64,000 nucleotides of DNA from Paenarthrobacter nicotinovorans (GTDB lineage: Bacteria; Actinomycetota; Actinomycetes; Actinomycetales; Micrococcaceae): assembly GCF_007670255.1 (NCBI RefSeq), contig NZ_SZVS01000004.1, positions 248,001-312,000 on the forward strand, written 5' to 3'. Below, one piece after another: positions 1 to 8,213 of this stretch (the first letter of the stretch is position 1; each line of letters begins with the position of its first letter). The translations under genes were made by a program, and so were the position numbers. The notes under the pieces are model-generated. The model had not been told where the DNA came from. It searched no databases and saw nothing but the letters and a program-made list of their open reading frames with translations.

Positions 1-1
1 C

Positions 2-535
2 AGTGCCGTGTGGTTGTTCCTGTTCGAACCCACCTTGGGACTGGTCAACAAGACGCTGGTCGCCATCGGATTGACGCAGTTCCAGGGCTACTCCTGGACC
101 TACGACAAATGGTCGGCCTTCGGGCTGGTAGCAAGCGAAGTGGTGTGGTGCTCGTTCCCGTTCGTCCTGGTCACGGTCTACGCGGGCATCCAGGCGATCC
201 CGACAGAGGTCATCGAAGCCGCAAGGATCGACGGCGCATCCATGCCCCGCATCGCCCGCAGCATCATGTTGCCGATGCTCCGCCCAATCGTGATCGTAGT
301 GACCATCCAGTCGATCATCTGGAACTTCAAGATCTTTTCGCAGATCTACATCATGACCAACGGTGGCGGCATCGCGGGCCAGAACCTGGTCCTCAATGTG
401 TACGGCTACCAGCAGGCCTTCGCCGCGAGCCTGTACGGGCTTGGTTCGGCCCTTGGGGTCATCATGACTGCTTTGCTGATGGTCATTACCCTCGTTTACC
501 TCCGCATCCTCAAGCGAACAGGAGAAGCCCTGTGA
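2..535 (+). CDS. Sugar ABC transporter permease, 5' end outside window
   Basis: This is the C-terminal 177 residues of an inner-membrane permease of a carbohydrate ABC importer (MalF/DasB type). The EAA loop that docks the ATPase is visible as EAARIDGASMPRIARSIMLP, about 105 residues from the end, with hydrophobic segments on both sides. The frame is open to the left edge, so the true start is outside the window. Its stop overlaps the GTG of the next permease by four bases (GTGA), showing translational coupling. The following GH20 hexosaminidase suggests chito-oligosaccharides or N-acetylglucosamine oligomers as substrate; that is inferred from context, because the binding protein is not in view. 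Confidence 0.9.
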   Translation, partial: SAVWLFLFEPTLGLVNKTLVAIGLTQFQGYSWTYDKWSAFGLVASEVVWCSFPFVLVTVYAGIQAIPTEVIEAARIDGASMPRIARSIMLPMLRPIVIVVTIQSIIWNFKIFSQIYIMTNGGGIAGQNLVLNVYGYQQAFAASLYGLGSALGVIMTALLMVITLVYLRILKRTGEAL

Positions 536-1440
536 CCGCCGTCGACGTTTCACCGCTTGCGCCGCAAGCAGCGGCAGAGAACCAGCAGAAGTTCCGCAAG
601 AACGGCAAGCGCCGTTTCGGCGCCGACGTCGCGGCGATCGTCATCGCGCTGATTGTGGCCTTCCCGCTGTTCTGGATGGTGCTTTCCGCGCTGAAGCCCA
701 AAACCGCTCTCGACGCCGGTGACGCAGCCCCGTTCACGCTGGAACCGTCGCTGGACTCGTTCGGGCGCGTCCTTGGGGTCAACAATTTTGGTCAATACTT
801 CCTCAACAGCGTGATTGTGGCGTTGGTGGTTGTGGTGCTGTCCACGATCCTGGCGTTCCTCGCGGCTGTGGCGCTGACCCGGTACAACTTCAAGATGCGG
901 ACCAAGCTGCTGATCATCATCCTGGTCTCGCAGATGGTGCCAGTTGAAGCCCTGACGATCCCGTTGTTCTTTCTGCTCCGCAACGCGGGCGAAGCCATTC
1001 CGCTGGTCGGCCTGAACCAGCTGGGTTCGCTGGTGCTGGTCCATGTGGGCTTCAGCATTCCGTTTGCCATCTGGATGCTGCGCGGTTTCGTGGCGGCCGT
1101 GCCGGTTGAGGTGGAGGAAGCGGCACGCCTTGATGGTGCCGGCAGCTTCCGCTTTGTCCGTTCCATCCTGTTCCCGTTGGTGGCACCGGGTGTGGTGGCG
1201 TGTTCGGTTTTTTCGTTCATCTCCACATGGAACGACTTCCTGTTCGCCAAGACCTTCATCATTTCCGCCCAGGAGAACCAGACGCTGCCCATGGCACTGC
1301 TGACGTTCTTCAAGCCCGACCAAAACGATTGGGGAGCCATCATGGCCGGCTCGGTCATCATGACCATTCCTGTGTTGATCTTCTTCGTCTCCGTCCAGCG
1401 CAAGCTTGTGTCCGGTCTGGCCGGGGCGGTGAAGGGATGA
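532..1440 (+). CDS. Sugar ABC transporter permease (MalG/DasC type)
   Basis: A 302-residue second permease of the same importer. A charged N-terminus is followed by about six membrane segments. The EAA motif reads EEAARLDGAGSFRFVRSILFPLV, about 105 residues before the end, as in MalG-family proteins. The GTG start at 532 is chosen because it overlaps the previous stop by four bases and yields the usual family length; the frame is also open upstream, but that part is antiparallel to nothing and reads as low-complexity shadow. It likely forms a heterodimer with the upstream permease and a shared MsiK-like ATPase encoded elsewhere, which is common in actinobacteria but not shown here. Confidence 0.92.
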   Translation: MTAVDVSPLAPQAAAENQQKFRKNGKRRFGADVAAIVIALIVAFPLFWMVLSALKPKTALDAGDAAPFTLEPSLDSFGRVLGVNNFGQYFLNSVIVALVVVVLSTILAFLAAVALTRYNFKMRTKLLIIILVSQMVPVEALTIPLFFLLRNAGEAIPLVGLNQLGSLVLVHVGFSIPFAIWMLRGFVAAVPVEVEEAARLDGAGSFRFVRSILFPLVAPGVVACSVFSFISTWNDFLFAKTFIISAQENQTLPMALLTFFKPDQNDWGAIMAGSVIMTIPVLIFFVSVQRKLVSGLAGAVKG

Positions 1441-3053
1441 GCCCGCTTCACCAGTTGGTCCCGGCGCCCTGGTCCTTCTCGGCCGGGCACGGCGAGTTGA
1501 CGCTCGACGCCGGTACTACTTTGGGTGCCGACCCTGAACTGAGCGGTCCCCGCCGTTGGTTTGCCCGTTCTTTGGGCGCGGCGACGGGCTGGGATCTGAC
1601 TGCCGCAGCCAGCGACGACGCGCACATCCGCTTCCTGCTGGACCCGGACCTCGACTCCGAGGCGTACCGCTTGAAGGTGGGTGACGCCGTCGTAATTTCT
1701 GCCGGTGGACCTGCCGGCGCGTTCTACGCTGCGCAGACGCTGTTGCAGTTGCTTGGACCGAAGGCTTTCCGGCAGTCAGCGGTGGGTTCGGCGTGGTCGG
1801 TTCCGCGGGTTTCTGTGGAGGACAAGCCGCGGTTCGGCTATCGCGGGACGATGCTGGACGTCGCGCGACACTTCATGCCCAAGGACAACCTGTTGCGGTT
1901 CATCGAGGTGATGGCGATGCACAAGCTCAATGTCCTCCACCTGCACCTGACGGACGATCAGGGGTGGCGGATCCAGATCAACCGCTACCCCAAGCTGACT
2001 GAAATCGGGGCGTGGCGGCGCGAATCATCGCTTGGTTCCTGGCGTGCCGGTGTCTTCGACGGTCGACCGCACGGTGGCTTCTACACGCAGGACGACCTCC
2101 GCGAGATCGTGGCGTTCGCCGCTGAGCGGCACATCACCGTCATCCCGGAGATCGACGTCCCCGGCCACAGTCAGGCCGCAATCGCAGCGTACCCGGAGCT
2201 GGGCGAGGGCCCAGCCGACGGCGCGGAACCTGTGGAGGTGTGGACGCGCTGGGGTATCAATGACACGGTCCTTTCGGTCTCGGAAACCTCCCTGGAGTTC
2301 TATCGAAATGTCCTGGACGAAGTCGTGGAGATCTTCCCCTCCCCGTGGATAAGCCTGGGCGGCGACGAAGTTCCGCTCTCCCAATGGCAGTCCAGTGCTG
2401 CCGCTCGCGCGAAGGCGGAGTCGCTTGGCCTGGACGATGTCTCGGGCCTGCACAGCTGGTTCGTCGGGCAGCTGGCGGAGCATCTTCAGCGGCACGGCCG
2501 CGCCACCTCCGTATGGGACGAAATCGGCGACGGCGGACTTCCGGACGGCGCGCTCGTGGCGTCCTGGCGTGGGTACGACGGTGGCATCGATGCGCTCCGC
2601 AAGGGGTACGACGTTGTGATGTGCCCCGAACACAAGCTCTACCTCGACCACCGGCAAGCCGATGGCGACGACGAGCCGGTACCCGTCGGGTTCGTGACCA
2701 CCTTGCAGGCCGTCTACGAGTTCGATCCGCTGCCTGGACTCTCCGCAGAGGGGTTGCCGGGACGATTGCTCGGCGCCCAGGCGAACATCTGGACCGAGCA
2801 CCTCGACTCGCCCCGCCGGGTGCACTTTGCGGCCTTCCCGCGCCTCAGCGCCATCTCGGAAGTGTTCTGGTCCAACCCCGAGGACCGGGACTACGATGGG
2901 TTCCTGACCCGGCTCACAGGTGCACACCTGGCACGGCTCGAGGCCATGGGGGTGGAATACCGGCCGCTGTCCGGTCCCGCTCCGTGGCAGCAGCGGCCCG
3001 GCGTCGAGGGTTGGAAACGTGATTACGATGCCGAGCAGCTCGTGAGGAACTGA
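1437..3053 (+). CDS. Beta-N-acetylhexosaminidase, GH20
   Basis: A 538-residue glycoside hydrolase family 20 enzyme that releases terminal GlcNAc or GalNAc from chito-oligosaccharides by substrate-assisted catalysis. A GH20b-like N-terminal domain (about 1-125) precedes the barrel, which begins near FGYRGTMLDVARHFMP. The conserved HLHLTDDQGWR stretch is at about 167-178 and the catalytic Asp-Glu pair is D310-E311 in SLGGDEVP. No signal peptide is seen, so it probably acts in the cytoplasm on imported oligomers. The ATG at 1437 overlaps the permease stop (ATGA). The gene order permease-permease-GH20 matches dasB-dasC-dasD of Streptomyces. Confidence 0.93.
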   Translation: MSPLHQLVPAPWSFSAGHGELTLDAGTTLGADPELSGPRRWFARSLGAATGWDLTAAASDDAHIRFLLDPDLDSEAYRLKVGDAVVISAGGPAGAFYAAQTLLQLLGPKAFRQSAVGSAWSVPRVSVEDKPRFGYRGTMLDVARHFMPKDNLLRFIEVMAMHKLNVLHLHLTDDQGWRIQINRYPKLTEIGAWRRESSLGSWRAGVFDGRPHGGFYTQDDLREIVAFAAERHITVIPEIDVPGHSQAAIAAYPELGEGPADGAEPVEVWTRWGINDTVLSVSETSLEFYRNVLDEVVEIFPSPWISLGGDEVPLSQWQSSAAARAKAESLGLDDVSGLHSWFVGQLAEHLQRHGRATSVWDEIGDGGLPDGALVASWRGYDGGIDALRKGYDVVMCPEHKLYLDHRQADGDDEPVPVGFVTTLQAVYEFDPLPGLSAEGLPGRLLGAQANIWTEHLDSPRRVHFAAFPRLSAISEVFWSNPEDRDYDGFLTRLTGAHLARLEAMGVEYRPLSGPAPWQQRPGVEGWKRDYDAEQLVRN

Positions 3054-3869
3054 GTGACTACTGAAGGCAAGGACGCCCGCAATTCTTCGGCGTCACTTCG
3101 CAAAGCACTGGCTCTGTTGACGGTGGTGGCCGAGGAACCTGGCGATGGTGATGGGCTGGCGCTCGTAGAGCTCACCCGGCTCTCCGGATTGAACAAGAGC
3201 ACCTTGTTGCGCCTGGCTGCGCCATTGCTCGAAGAGAACCTGCTGGAGCGTGACCACGAGACCGGAAAGTTCCGTCTGGGACACGGCTGCCTGAGGTTGG
3301 GGCAGTCCTACCTGGATCGTGTGGACCTGCGCAGCGTTGCCAACGGCGAGCTCCGGAGCCTCATGCGTGCTACGGAGAGCACCTGCCACCTGGTGGTGCT
3401 TTCCGGGCAGGACGTCGTCTATCTGGACAAGGTGGAAGACGAGGCCACGGTGCGCATGGCCTCGCGGGTTGGCGCCACCATGCCCGCTTACTGCACGGCG
3501 GTGGGCAAGGCCATGTTGGCGTTCAGCCCGGAAGAAGTGGTGGGACCGATCCTGGCCGGCAACTTGGTGCCGCTCACTGACAAGACCATCACTGATCCGG
3601 CACTGCTGCGCGCCGACTTCGAAGCCATACGACGGCGGGGCTATTCCATCGACGATCGGGAGAACGAGCCGGAGGTGCGCTGCGTGGCGGCGCCCATCTT
3701 CGGGCATGACGATCACGTGGTGGCTGCGCTTTCGGTATCTTCGCTGTCTTCCCGGATGACTGCCAAGCGGGTTCGGGAAGTGGGGCCGATGGCGGCGGAG
3801 ACCAGCCTCCGGATTTCCGCCAAGCTCGGTTCGCGCCGGGCGTCTGCGAAGCTGGCGAAACTCGCATGA
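3054..3869 (+). CDS. IclR-family transcriptional regulator
   Basis: A 271-residue regulator with an N-terminal winged helix (about 17-75; LRKALALLTVVAE, GLNKSTLLRLAAPL) and a C-terminal effector-binding domain (SRVGATMPAYCTAVGKAMLAF is the typical core, then RRRGYSIDDRENEPEVRCVAAPIF). The GTG start directly abuts the hexosaminidase stop with no spacer, so it is in the same operon. It probably regulates the transporter and hexosaminidase genes in response to an amino sugar. In Streptomyces the equivalent genes are under the GntR regulator DasR, so the use of an IclR protein here would be a different solution. Confidence 0.9.
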   Translation: MTTEGKDARNSSASLRKALALLTVVAEEPGDGDGLALVELTRLSGLNKSTLLRLAAPLLEENLLERDHETGKFRLGHGCLRLGQSYLDRVDLRSVANGELRSLMRATESTCHLVVLSGQDVVYLDKVEDEATVRMASRVGATMPAYCTAVGKAMLAFSPEEVVGPILAGNLVPLTDKTITDPALLRADFEAIRRRGYSIDDRENEPEVRCVAAPIFGHDDHVVAALSVSSLSSRMTAKRVREVGPMAAETSLRISAKLGSRRASAKLAKLA

Positions 3870-4270
3870 GCATGAGCGCTGCAGAGTTCTTCCGCGCCAA
3901 GCTCCAATGCGAGATCGACGTGATGGAAGTGGCGGAGTCGAAACCCGGTTCATTGGTGGTCGTGGATACCCGACGGCGATCGTCGTGGGAGCACGGACAT
4001 ATTCCTGATGCCGTACATATCCCCACCGCCAGCATTCCGGAGCTTGCTCCCGGGCTGGTCCCGGCTGGTTCGCAGGTAGTGGTGTACTCCTGGGGTCCGG
4101 GCTGCAATGGCAGTACTTTCGCTGCGCTCGCCTTCGCGGAATTGGGCTACCCGGTCAAGGAAATGATCGGTGGCATCGAGTATTGGATCCGGAACGGGTT
4201 GCCGGTGGAAACTTCCGCGGGCGTGGTCCAGCGTGAGCCGGATCCGCTGGTGACAGCGCACAAGGCCTGA
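3866..4270 (+). CDS. Rhodanese-like domain protein, catalytic Cys replaced
   Basis: A 134-residue single rhodanese domain: VVVDTRRRSSWEHGHIPDAVHIP (about 31-53) is the characteristic Asp-x-Arg and GHIPGA-type region. The active-site loop reads VVVYSWGPGCNGS (71-83). In related proteins with a WGPGCNG loop I would expect Cys where Ser75 stands; Cys80 remains in the loop. Sulfur-transfer activity is therefore doubtful, or uses Cys80. The ATG overlaps the IclR stop (ATGA), so it is co-translated with the regulator. What it does in a hexosaminidase operon is not clear from sequence. Confidence 0.82.
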   Translation: MSMSAAEFFRAKLQCEIDVMEVAESKPGSLVVVDTRRRSSWEHGHIPDAVHIPTASIPELAPGLVPAGSQVVVYSWGPGCNGSTFAALAFAELGYPVKEMIGGIEYWIRNGLPVETSAGVVQREPDPLVTAHKA

Positions 4271-4285
4271 TGTGAAGGGGGCGGC

Positions 4286-4936
4286 GTGGCAGTTTTCGTA
4301 CTGATTCACGGGGGCGGTTCCACGGCGTGGGATTGGCATCTGGTCAGGCCTCTTCTTGAAGCCTCCGGGCATCACGTGGTGGCCGTCGATCTGCCCATCG
4401 AAGATCCCGGGGCCGGACTTGAGGACTACACCCGTGTAGTGACGAAAGCAGTTGGCGATGCCAGAAACACCATCGTGGTGGGGCACTCCCTGGGTGGTTT
4501 CACCGCGCCCTTGGTTTGCGAGGCACTCCACTCGGATGGGTTGGTGTATCTCTCGGCGATGATTCCCCTGCCTGGCGAGACTTTCGGGGACTGGTGGACC
4601 AACACGGGGCATGACCGGGAAACCATTCCCGAAGAGCCATACTTCAACCTGGTCCCTGATGACTTGGCCGGCCACGCTATGGAAAAGGAGCGCGACCAAC
4701 AGGGTGCCTGGATGGCAGCGCCGTGGCCGGGACAGCGTCCGGACGTGCCGACTTTGGGGATTCTGTGCCTCGACGATCTGTTCTTCCCGCCGTCGTTCAT
4801 GAGGCGCCAAATCCGCGACCGGCTGGGCGCCGAACCGGTTGAGATCCCGGGCGGTCACTATGTTCCGTTGAGCCACCCCGAGGCTGTAGCCGGAGCCTTG
4901 AACGACTTCGCCCGGCAGGTTGCAGAGGGCCGGTAG
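4286..4936 (+). CDS. Alpha/beta-fold hydrolase
   Basis: A 216-residue alpha/beta hydrolase. The oxyanion region is VLIHGGGSTAWDW near the N-terminus, the nucleophile elbow is GHSLGG (about 69-74), a possible acid lies in the LCLDDLFFP segment and the catalytic His is in GGHYVPLSHPE (about 191). It resembles small esterase or salicylate-esterase-like (MES/RsbQ-type) proteins. GTG is used as start, with a purine-rich GAAGGGGG upstream. It follows the rhodanese gene by 15 bases and may be the last gene of the operon. The substrate cannot be told from sequence. Confidence 0.85.
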   Translation: MAVFVLIHGGGSTAWDWHLVRPLLEASGHHVVAVDLPIEDPGAGLEDYTRVVTKAVGDARNTIVVGHSLGGFTAPLVCEALHSDGLVYLSAMIPLPGETFGDWWTNTGHDRETIPEEPYFNLVPDDLAGHAMEKERDQQGAWMAAPWPGQRPDVPTLGILCLDDLFFPPSFMRRQIRDRLGAEPVEIPGGHYVPLSHPEAVAGALNDFARQVAEGR

Positions 4937-4982
4937 TTCCTCGGGAGCCACAGCTCTGCCATCGCCGCCCGGCCACACCGAA

Positions 4983-4988
4983 TAGGCT
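4983..4988 (+). promoter_or_regulatory. -10-like hexamer TAGGCT, possible leaderless start
   Basis: TAGGCT lies six bases before the ATG at 4995. The same hexamer at the same distance precedes the gene at 6024. Actinobacteria often use TANNNT -10 boxes with leaderless mRNAs. No ribosome binding site is seen before 4995, which fits. No clear -35 box was identified. Confidence 0.4.
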
Positions 4989-4994
4989 TGAACC

Positions 4995-6005
4995 ATGCTG
5001 AACCTGGTCCTTGGCCTTATCTTTGCGGGGTTTTTCCTGGCCTCCTACCAGTCGGATCGGCGACGGCTCCGCAACGGCGTCTTCCTTTTGGTCGCGGCCT
5101 GGTTCCTGCTGCAGGCGCTCCTGGACTTCCTGATTGACCTGAACCCATTGTTCGAGTGGCTGAACCTCGTTGTTGTCGTTGTTCCCGTGGTGAGCATCTT
5201 CGTCTTCGCCGCCTTCCTGATCGCGAACGGCGTCACGATGGTCCGTCGCGAAGGCCCCGGGATCACCAGCTTCCTGCCGTTCGCCGTGGGGTTGACCGTT
5301 TTTCTGGCCCCCGTAGTCGCTTTCCTTTTCGTGCTGAGCGGGCAACCCATCCTGGCCGGCATCGCGGCCCTGGCCTTCTTCCTCTGCGCCTACCTGGGAT
5401 GCGCTTTCGTTGTCTTCCTCGGCTACGCGCTGGTGTATTCCAGGATGCGCCACAGTCCGAACCCTGCCGCCGTCGTCGTCTTGGGGTCGGGCCTGATCGA
5501 CGGCAACGTGCCGCCGTTGCTCGCCGCTCGCTTGAATAAGGCCTTGGAAATTTACGACGGCGTCGCCCCGGTCAGGCCCGTTTTGGTACCTTCCGGGGGT
5601 CAAGGCCCGGACGAACCCAGGCCCGAGTCCACTGCGATGAAGGAGTATTTGGTGGCGAAGGGAGCAGCGGCTGCAGATGTCTTGGAGGAGAACAAAGCCA
5701 CCACCACCCGCGAGAACCTGGCCTATTCGGTGGCGCTGCTGGCAGAGAAGGGAATCCAGGGTCCGTTGCTGGTGTGCACCAACAACTACCATGTGCTCCG
5801 CGCAGCGCTCCTGTCGCGCCGGCAGAAGATCAGTGCTGAGGTGGTCGGTGCCCCAACGGCAAGGTATTTCGTGCCCAGCGCGTTCCTTCGCGAGTTCGTC
5901 GCGGTGATGCGGGACAACCGTCGGACCAATGTTGTCCTCTGCCTGCCGATGTTCGGTATTGCCCTGCTCATCACGGTTGCCCTGATGAACTCGCCGGTGG
6001 TGTAG
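4995..6005 (+). CDS. YdcF/ElyC-type DUF218 membrane protein
   Basis: A 336-residue membrane protein. About five hydrophobic segments fill residues 1-150, then a DUF218 domain (about 154-300) begins at AVVVLGSGLIDGNVPPLLAARL and continues through VPSGGQGPDEPRPEST and TTTRENLAYSV, motifs shared with YdcF, SanA and ElyC. A last hydrophobic helix is at 312-333. DUF218 proteins are linked to envelope or peptidoglycan-precursor handling, but the reaction is unsettled. The ATG follows a TAGGCT -10-like hexamer by only six bases, so the transcript may be leaderless. It stands alone between unrelated genes. Confidence 0.85.
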   Translation: MLNLVLGLIFAGFFLASYQSDRRRLRNGVFLLVAAWFLLQALLDFLIDLNPLFEWLNLVVVVVPVVSIFVFAAFLIANGVTMVRREGPGITSFLPFAVGLTVFLAPVVAFLFVLSGQPILAGIAALAFFLCAYLGCAFVVFLGYALVYSRMRHSPNPAAVVVLGSGLIDGNVPPLLAARLNKALEIYDGVAPVRPVLVPSGGQGPDEPRPESTAMKEYLVAKGAAAADVLEENKATTTRENLAYSVALLAEKGIQGPLLVCTNNYHVLRAALLSRRQKISAEVVGAPTARYFVPSAFLREFVAVMRDNRRTNVVLCLPMFGIALLITVALMNSPVV

Positions 6006-6011
6006 TCCGGC

Positions 6012-6017
6012 TAGGCT
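6012..6017 (+). promoter_or_regulatory. -10-like hexamer TAGGCT, possible leaderless start
   Basis: TAGGCT ends six bases before the ATG at 6024, an arrangement identical to that before 4995. No Shine-Dalgarno sequence is present in the short gap to the previous stop. Confidence 0.4.
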
Positions 6018-6023
6018 CGGTGC

Positions 6024-6560
6024 ATGTTTACCCTCGTTGCTCCCGATGTCTCCTTCCACCAGTCGTTCCTTGAATCCCACGCTGAGTGGGAAGGCGCCCA
6101 CCAGGATGGCGCAGGAGTTTTCATGGCCGGGAACGTCACCACAGCTGAAGGGTTCGCTGCCTGGGTCCGGCAGCTGAGGGATGCGGAGCATGTGGAAGAG
6201 GATCGGGGCATCGTTCCTTGCACGTACCTCTGGATCACCGAGGGGTCGCGCTATGTGGGGGCCATCGCGTTCCGTCACCACCTCACTCCAGCGCTGCTGA
6301 ATTCGGGGGGCCACATCGGTTACGGAGTACGGCCCTCGGATCGTGGCCGCGGCGCTGCATCGTGGGCTCTGCAGGAACTGTGTTCACAATTGGAGGGCCG
6401 GGATGAACCGGACCGTGTTCTACTGACCTGCGATGACGCGAACGTGGCCTCGGCCCGGACCATCGAGCGTGCGGGCGGTGTGCTCGAAGATAAGCGAACG
6501 GACGAGAAGGGACGCTTCTTTCGCCGCTACTGGATCGATGTTCCGGCCTCCCGGAGCTAA
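6024..6560 (+). CDS. GNAT-family N-acetyltransferase
   Basis: A 178-residue GNAT acetyltransferase that would transfer an acetyl group from acetyl-CoA to an amine. The acetyl-CoA pyrophosphate loop is recognisable in IGYGVRPSDRGRGAASWAL (about 98-116, the Q/RxxGxG/A motif being RGRGAA). The C-terminal part, VLLTCDDANVASARTIERAGG, matches the usual beta5-alpha4 segment of the RimJ-like branch. The acceptor cannot be predicted. It starts 18 bases after the DUF218 gene, probably with its own leaderless promoter. Confidence 0.88.
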   Translation: MFTLVAPDVSFHQSFLESHAEWEGAHQDGAGVFMAGNVTTAEGFAAWVRQLRDAEHVEEDRGIVPCTYLWITEGSRYVGAIAFRHHLTPALLNSGGHIGYGVRPSDRGRGAASWALQELCSQLEGRDEPDRVLLTCDDANVASARTIERAGGVLEDKRTDEKGRFFRRYWIDVPASRS

Positions 6561-6635
6561 GGGCCGGCTTGTTCACCCTCCCGTCACCAAGCGTTGTTAG
6601 CGTTCTGCGAGAACATCGCTGAGCAGGAGGACCGC

Positions 6636-7571
6636 ATGACGGAGGCAAATCCCCTGTCCACATCGCTGGACAACTGGTGGGTCAGGGACAACCTGCGCGA
6701 GACCATCGACCACTTGGTTGAACTTGGCTACACCATCAGCGGAGGCCAAGGGGAAGACCCTGAACTCATCGATCCCGGTGGATCGGCCGTGGAGACCTGG
6801 AGCGACGGATACCCCTACGAGGAGCGGATGACCCGTGACGAGTATGAGATCGAGAAGTACCGCCTCCAGATTGAGTTGTTGAAGTTCCAGTACTGGGGCC
6901 AGGATCTGGGCCTGAAGCACGTCATCGTGTTCGAGGGCAGGGACGCCGCGGGCAAGGGCGGAACCATCAAACGCTTCACGGAGCATCTGGATCCGCGCTC
7001 GGCCCGGACCGTTGCGCTGGCCAAGCCCTCCGACCGCGAGCAGGGCCAGTGGTATTTCCAGCGCTATATCCAGCACCTTCCTACTGCCGGCGAGATCGTG
7101 ATGTTCGACCGCTCCTGGTACAACCGGGCCAACGTGGAACGCGTGATGGGTTTCTGCACCGAGGAGGAATACGACACCTTCATGGGTCAAGCGCCGGTGT
7201 TCGAAAAAATGCTGGTGGACGCCGGCATCCACGTGACCAAATTCTGGTTCTCGGTGACCCGTCAGGAGCAACGTACCCGCTTCGCAATCCGGCAGATCGA
7301 CCCCGTTCGGCGCTGGAAACTCTCACCGATGGACCTGGCCTCGCTGGATCGTTGGGACGAGTACACCGAGGCAAAAGAACAGACGTTCCTGCATACGGAT
7401 TCAGACCACGCTCCGTGGATCACCATCAAGTCCAACGACAAGAAGCGCGGCCGCATCAACGCCATGCGTTTCTTCCTCAACCAGTTCGACTACGCCGACA
7501 AGGACACCACGGTGGTTTACGACGCCGATCCGCTGATCGTCCGCCGCGGACGCGACGCCGTAGGCGACTAA
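6636..7571 (+). CDS. ppk2: Polyphosphate kinase 2 (PPK2)
   Basis: A 311-residue PPK2 enzyme, which transfers phosphate between polyphosphate and nucleotides (class I enzymes phosphorylate NDPs). The Walker A loop is EGRDAAGKGGTIKR (about 97-110) and the Walker B-like segment is VMFDRSWYNRANVERVMGF (about 155-173), both diagnostic. The length fits single-domain PPK2. The ATG at 6636 is preferred over a TTG 42 bases upstream because AGGAGG (6625-6630) sits five bases before it. A hairpin terminator follows directly, so the gene is monocistronic. Confidence 0.93.
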   Translation: MTEANPLSTSLDNWWVRDNLRETIDHLVELGYTISGGQGEDPELIDPGGSAVETWSDGYPYEERMTRDEYEIEKYRLQIELLKFQYWGQDLGLKHVIVFEGRDAAGKGGTIKRFTEHLDPRSARTVALAKPSDREQGQWYFQRYIQHLPTAGEIVMFDRSWYNRANVERVMGFCTEEEYDTFMGQAPVFEKMLVDAGIHVTKFWFSVTRQEQRTRFAIRQIDPVRRWKLSPMDLASLDRWDEYTEAKEQTFLHTDSDHAPWITIKSNDKKRGRINAMRFFLNQFDYADKDTTVVYDADPLIVRRGRDAVGD

Positions 7572-7575
7572 CGCC

Positions 7576-7636
7576 AAAGCACGACGGCGGCCGCCCGCCT
7601 TGTGGAGGCGGCGAGTGTCGACGTCGTGCGCTTTTC
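7576..7636 (+). terminator. Rho-independent terminator after ppk2
   Basis: The outer stem GCACGACG (7579-7586) pairs with CGTCGTGC (7622-7629). A GC-rich inner stem (GCCGCC with GGCGGC-type arms) lies between them, and GCTTTTCC follows. It starts a few bases after the ppk2 stop and ends before the sigma factor gene. Confidence 0.7.
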
Positions 7637-7682
7637 CTGAAAGTTCCGTTACATTTCTCTGACTGCCGGACATTAATCGGGT

Positions 7683-8213
7683 ATGAGCGTGAAGACGGAG
7701 CGAGGGGATCGCGTGGACCAAGCGAGGGAGCAGCGTTTCCTGGCGTCCCACGCGGCCGGTCACGACAAGATCTACCGCTACTTTCGGCGTCGCACCGACG
7801 GAGCAACCGAGGCCGAGGACCTGTGTGCCGAGGTTTTCCGGATCGCCTGGGAAAAGTCCCGGGACCACGAACTATCCGTGCTGCTGCTGTTTGGCATAGC
7901 CCGGAATGTCCTCCGAAACCACAACCGCACCCACATTCGGTCCCTCAACCTCGCGCAGGAGCTTCAGCGGCAGAGGACCTCAACACCGGATTCCGGTGAG
8001 GGGGCCGTGCAGGAAGCGCTGGACAAGCTCAGGCCGCAGGACCGGGAGGTCCTCCTTCTGACGTATTGGGATGGCTTGTCGTCAGCCGAAGCAGCGGAAC
8101 TGCTCCACGTCACTGCCACGGCAGTCCGGATGCGCCTGCATAGGGCGCGCAAGGAACTCGGCCAACTGCTTGCGGCGGACAACATTGCGGAAGGTGTTGG
8201 CAATGAGCACTAA
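7683..8213 (+). CDS. RNA polymerase sigma factor, sigma-70 (ECF-like)
   Basis: A 176-residue alternative sigma factor. Region 2 spans about 20-85 (DKIYRYFRRRTDG, AEDLCAEVFRIAWEK) and region 4 about 108-165 (LDKLRPQDREVLLLTYWDGLSSAEAAELLHVTATAVRMRLHRARKEL), which has the expected helix-turn-helix. It directs core polymerase to a small regulon. The stop overlaps the start of the next gene by eleven bases, so the two are coupled, and the partner is a single-pass membrane protein, as expected for a sigma/anti-sigma pair. It should be autoregulated, but no matching promoter was identified. Confidence 0.9.
   Translation: MSVKTERGDRVDQAREQRFLASHAAGHDKIYRYFRRRTDGATEAEDLCAEVFRIAWEKSRDHELSVLLLFGIARNVLRNHNRTHIRSLNLAQELQRQRTSTPDSGEGAVQEALDKLRPQDREVLLLTYWDGLSSAEAAELLHVTATAVRMRLHRARKELGQLLAADNIAEGVGNEH

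Noticed and set aside
2025-2927. Long open frame on the minus strand across the hexosaminidase gene
   Set aside because: It is antisense to a clear GH20 gene, its translation has no recognisable domain, and it results from the high third-position GC of the plus-strand gene.
4797-6314. 505-codon open frame on the minus strand
   Set aside because: It crosses three plus-strand genes with recognised motifs, and its sequence is Gln/His/Arg-rich low complexity.
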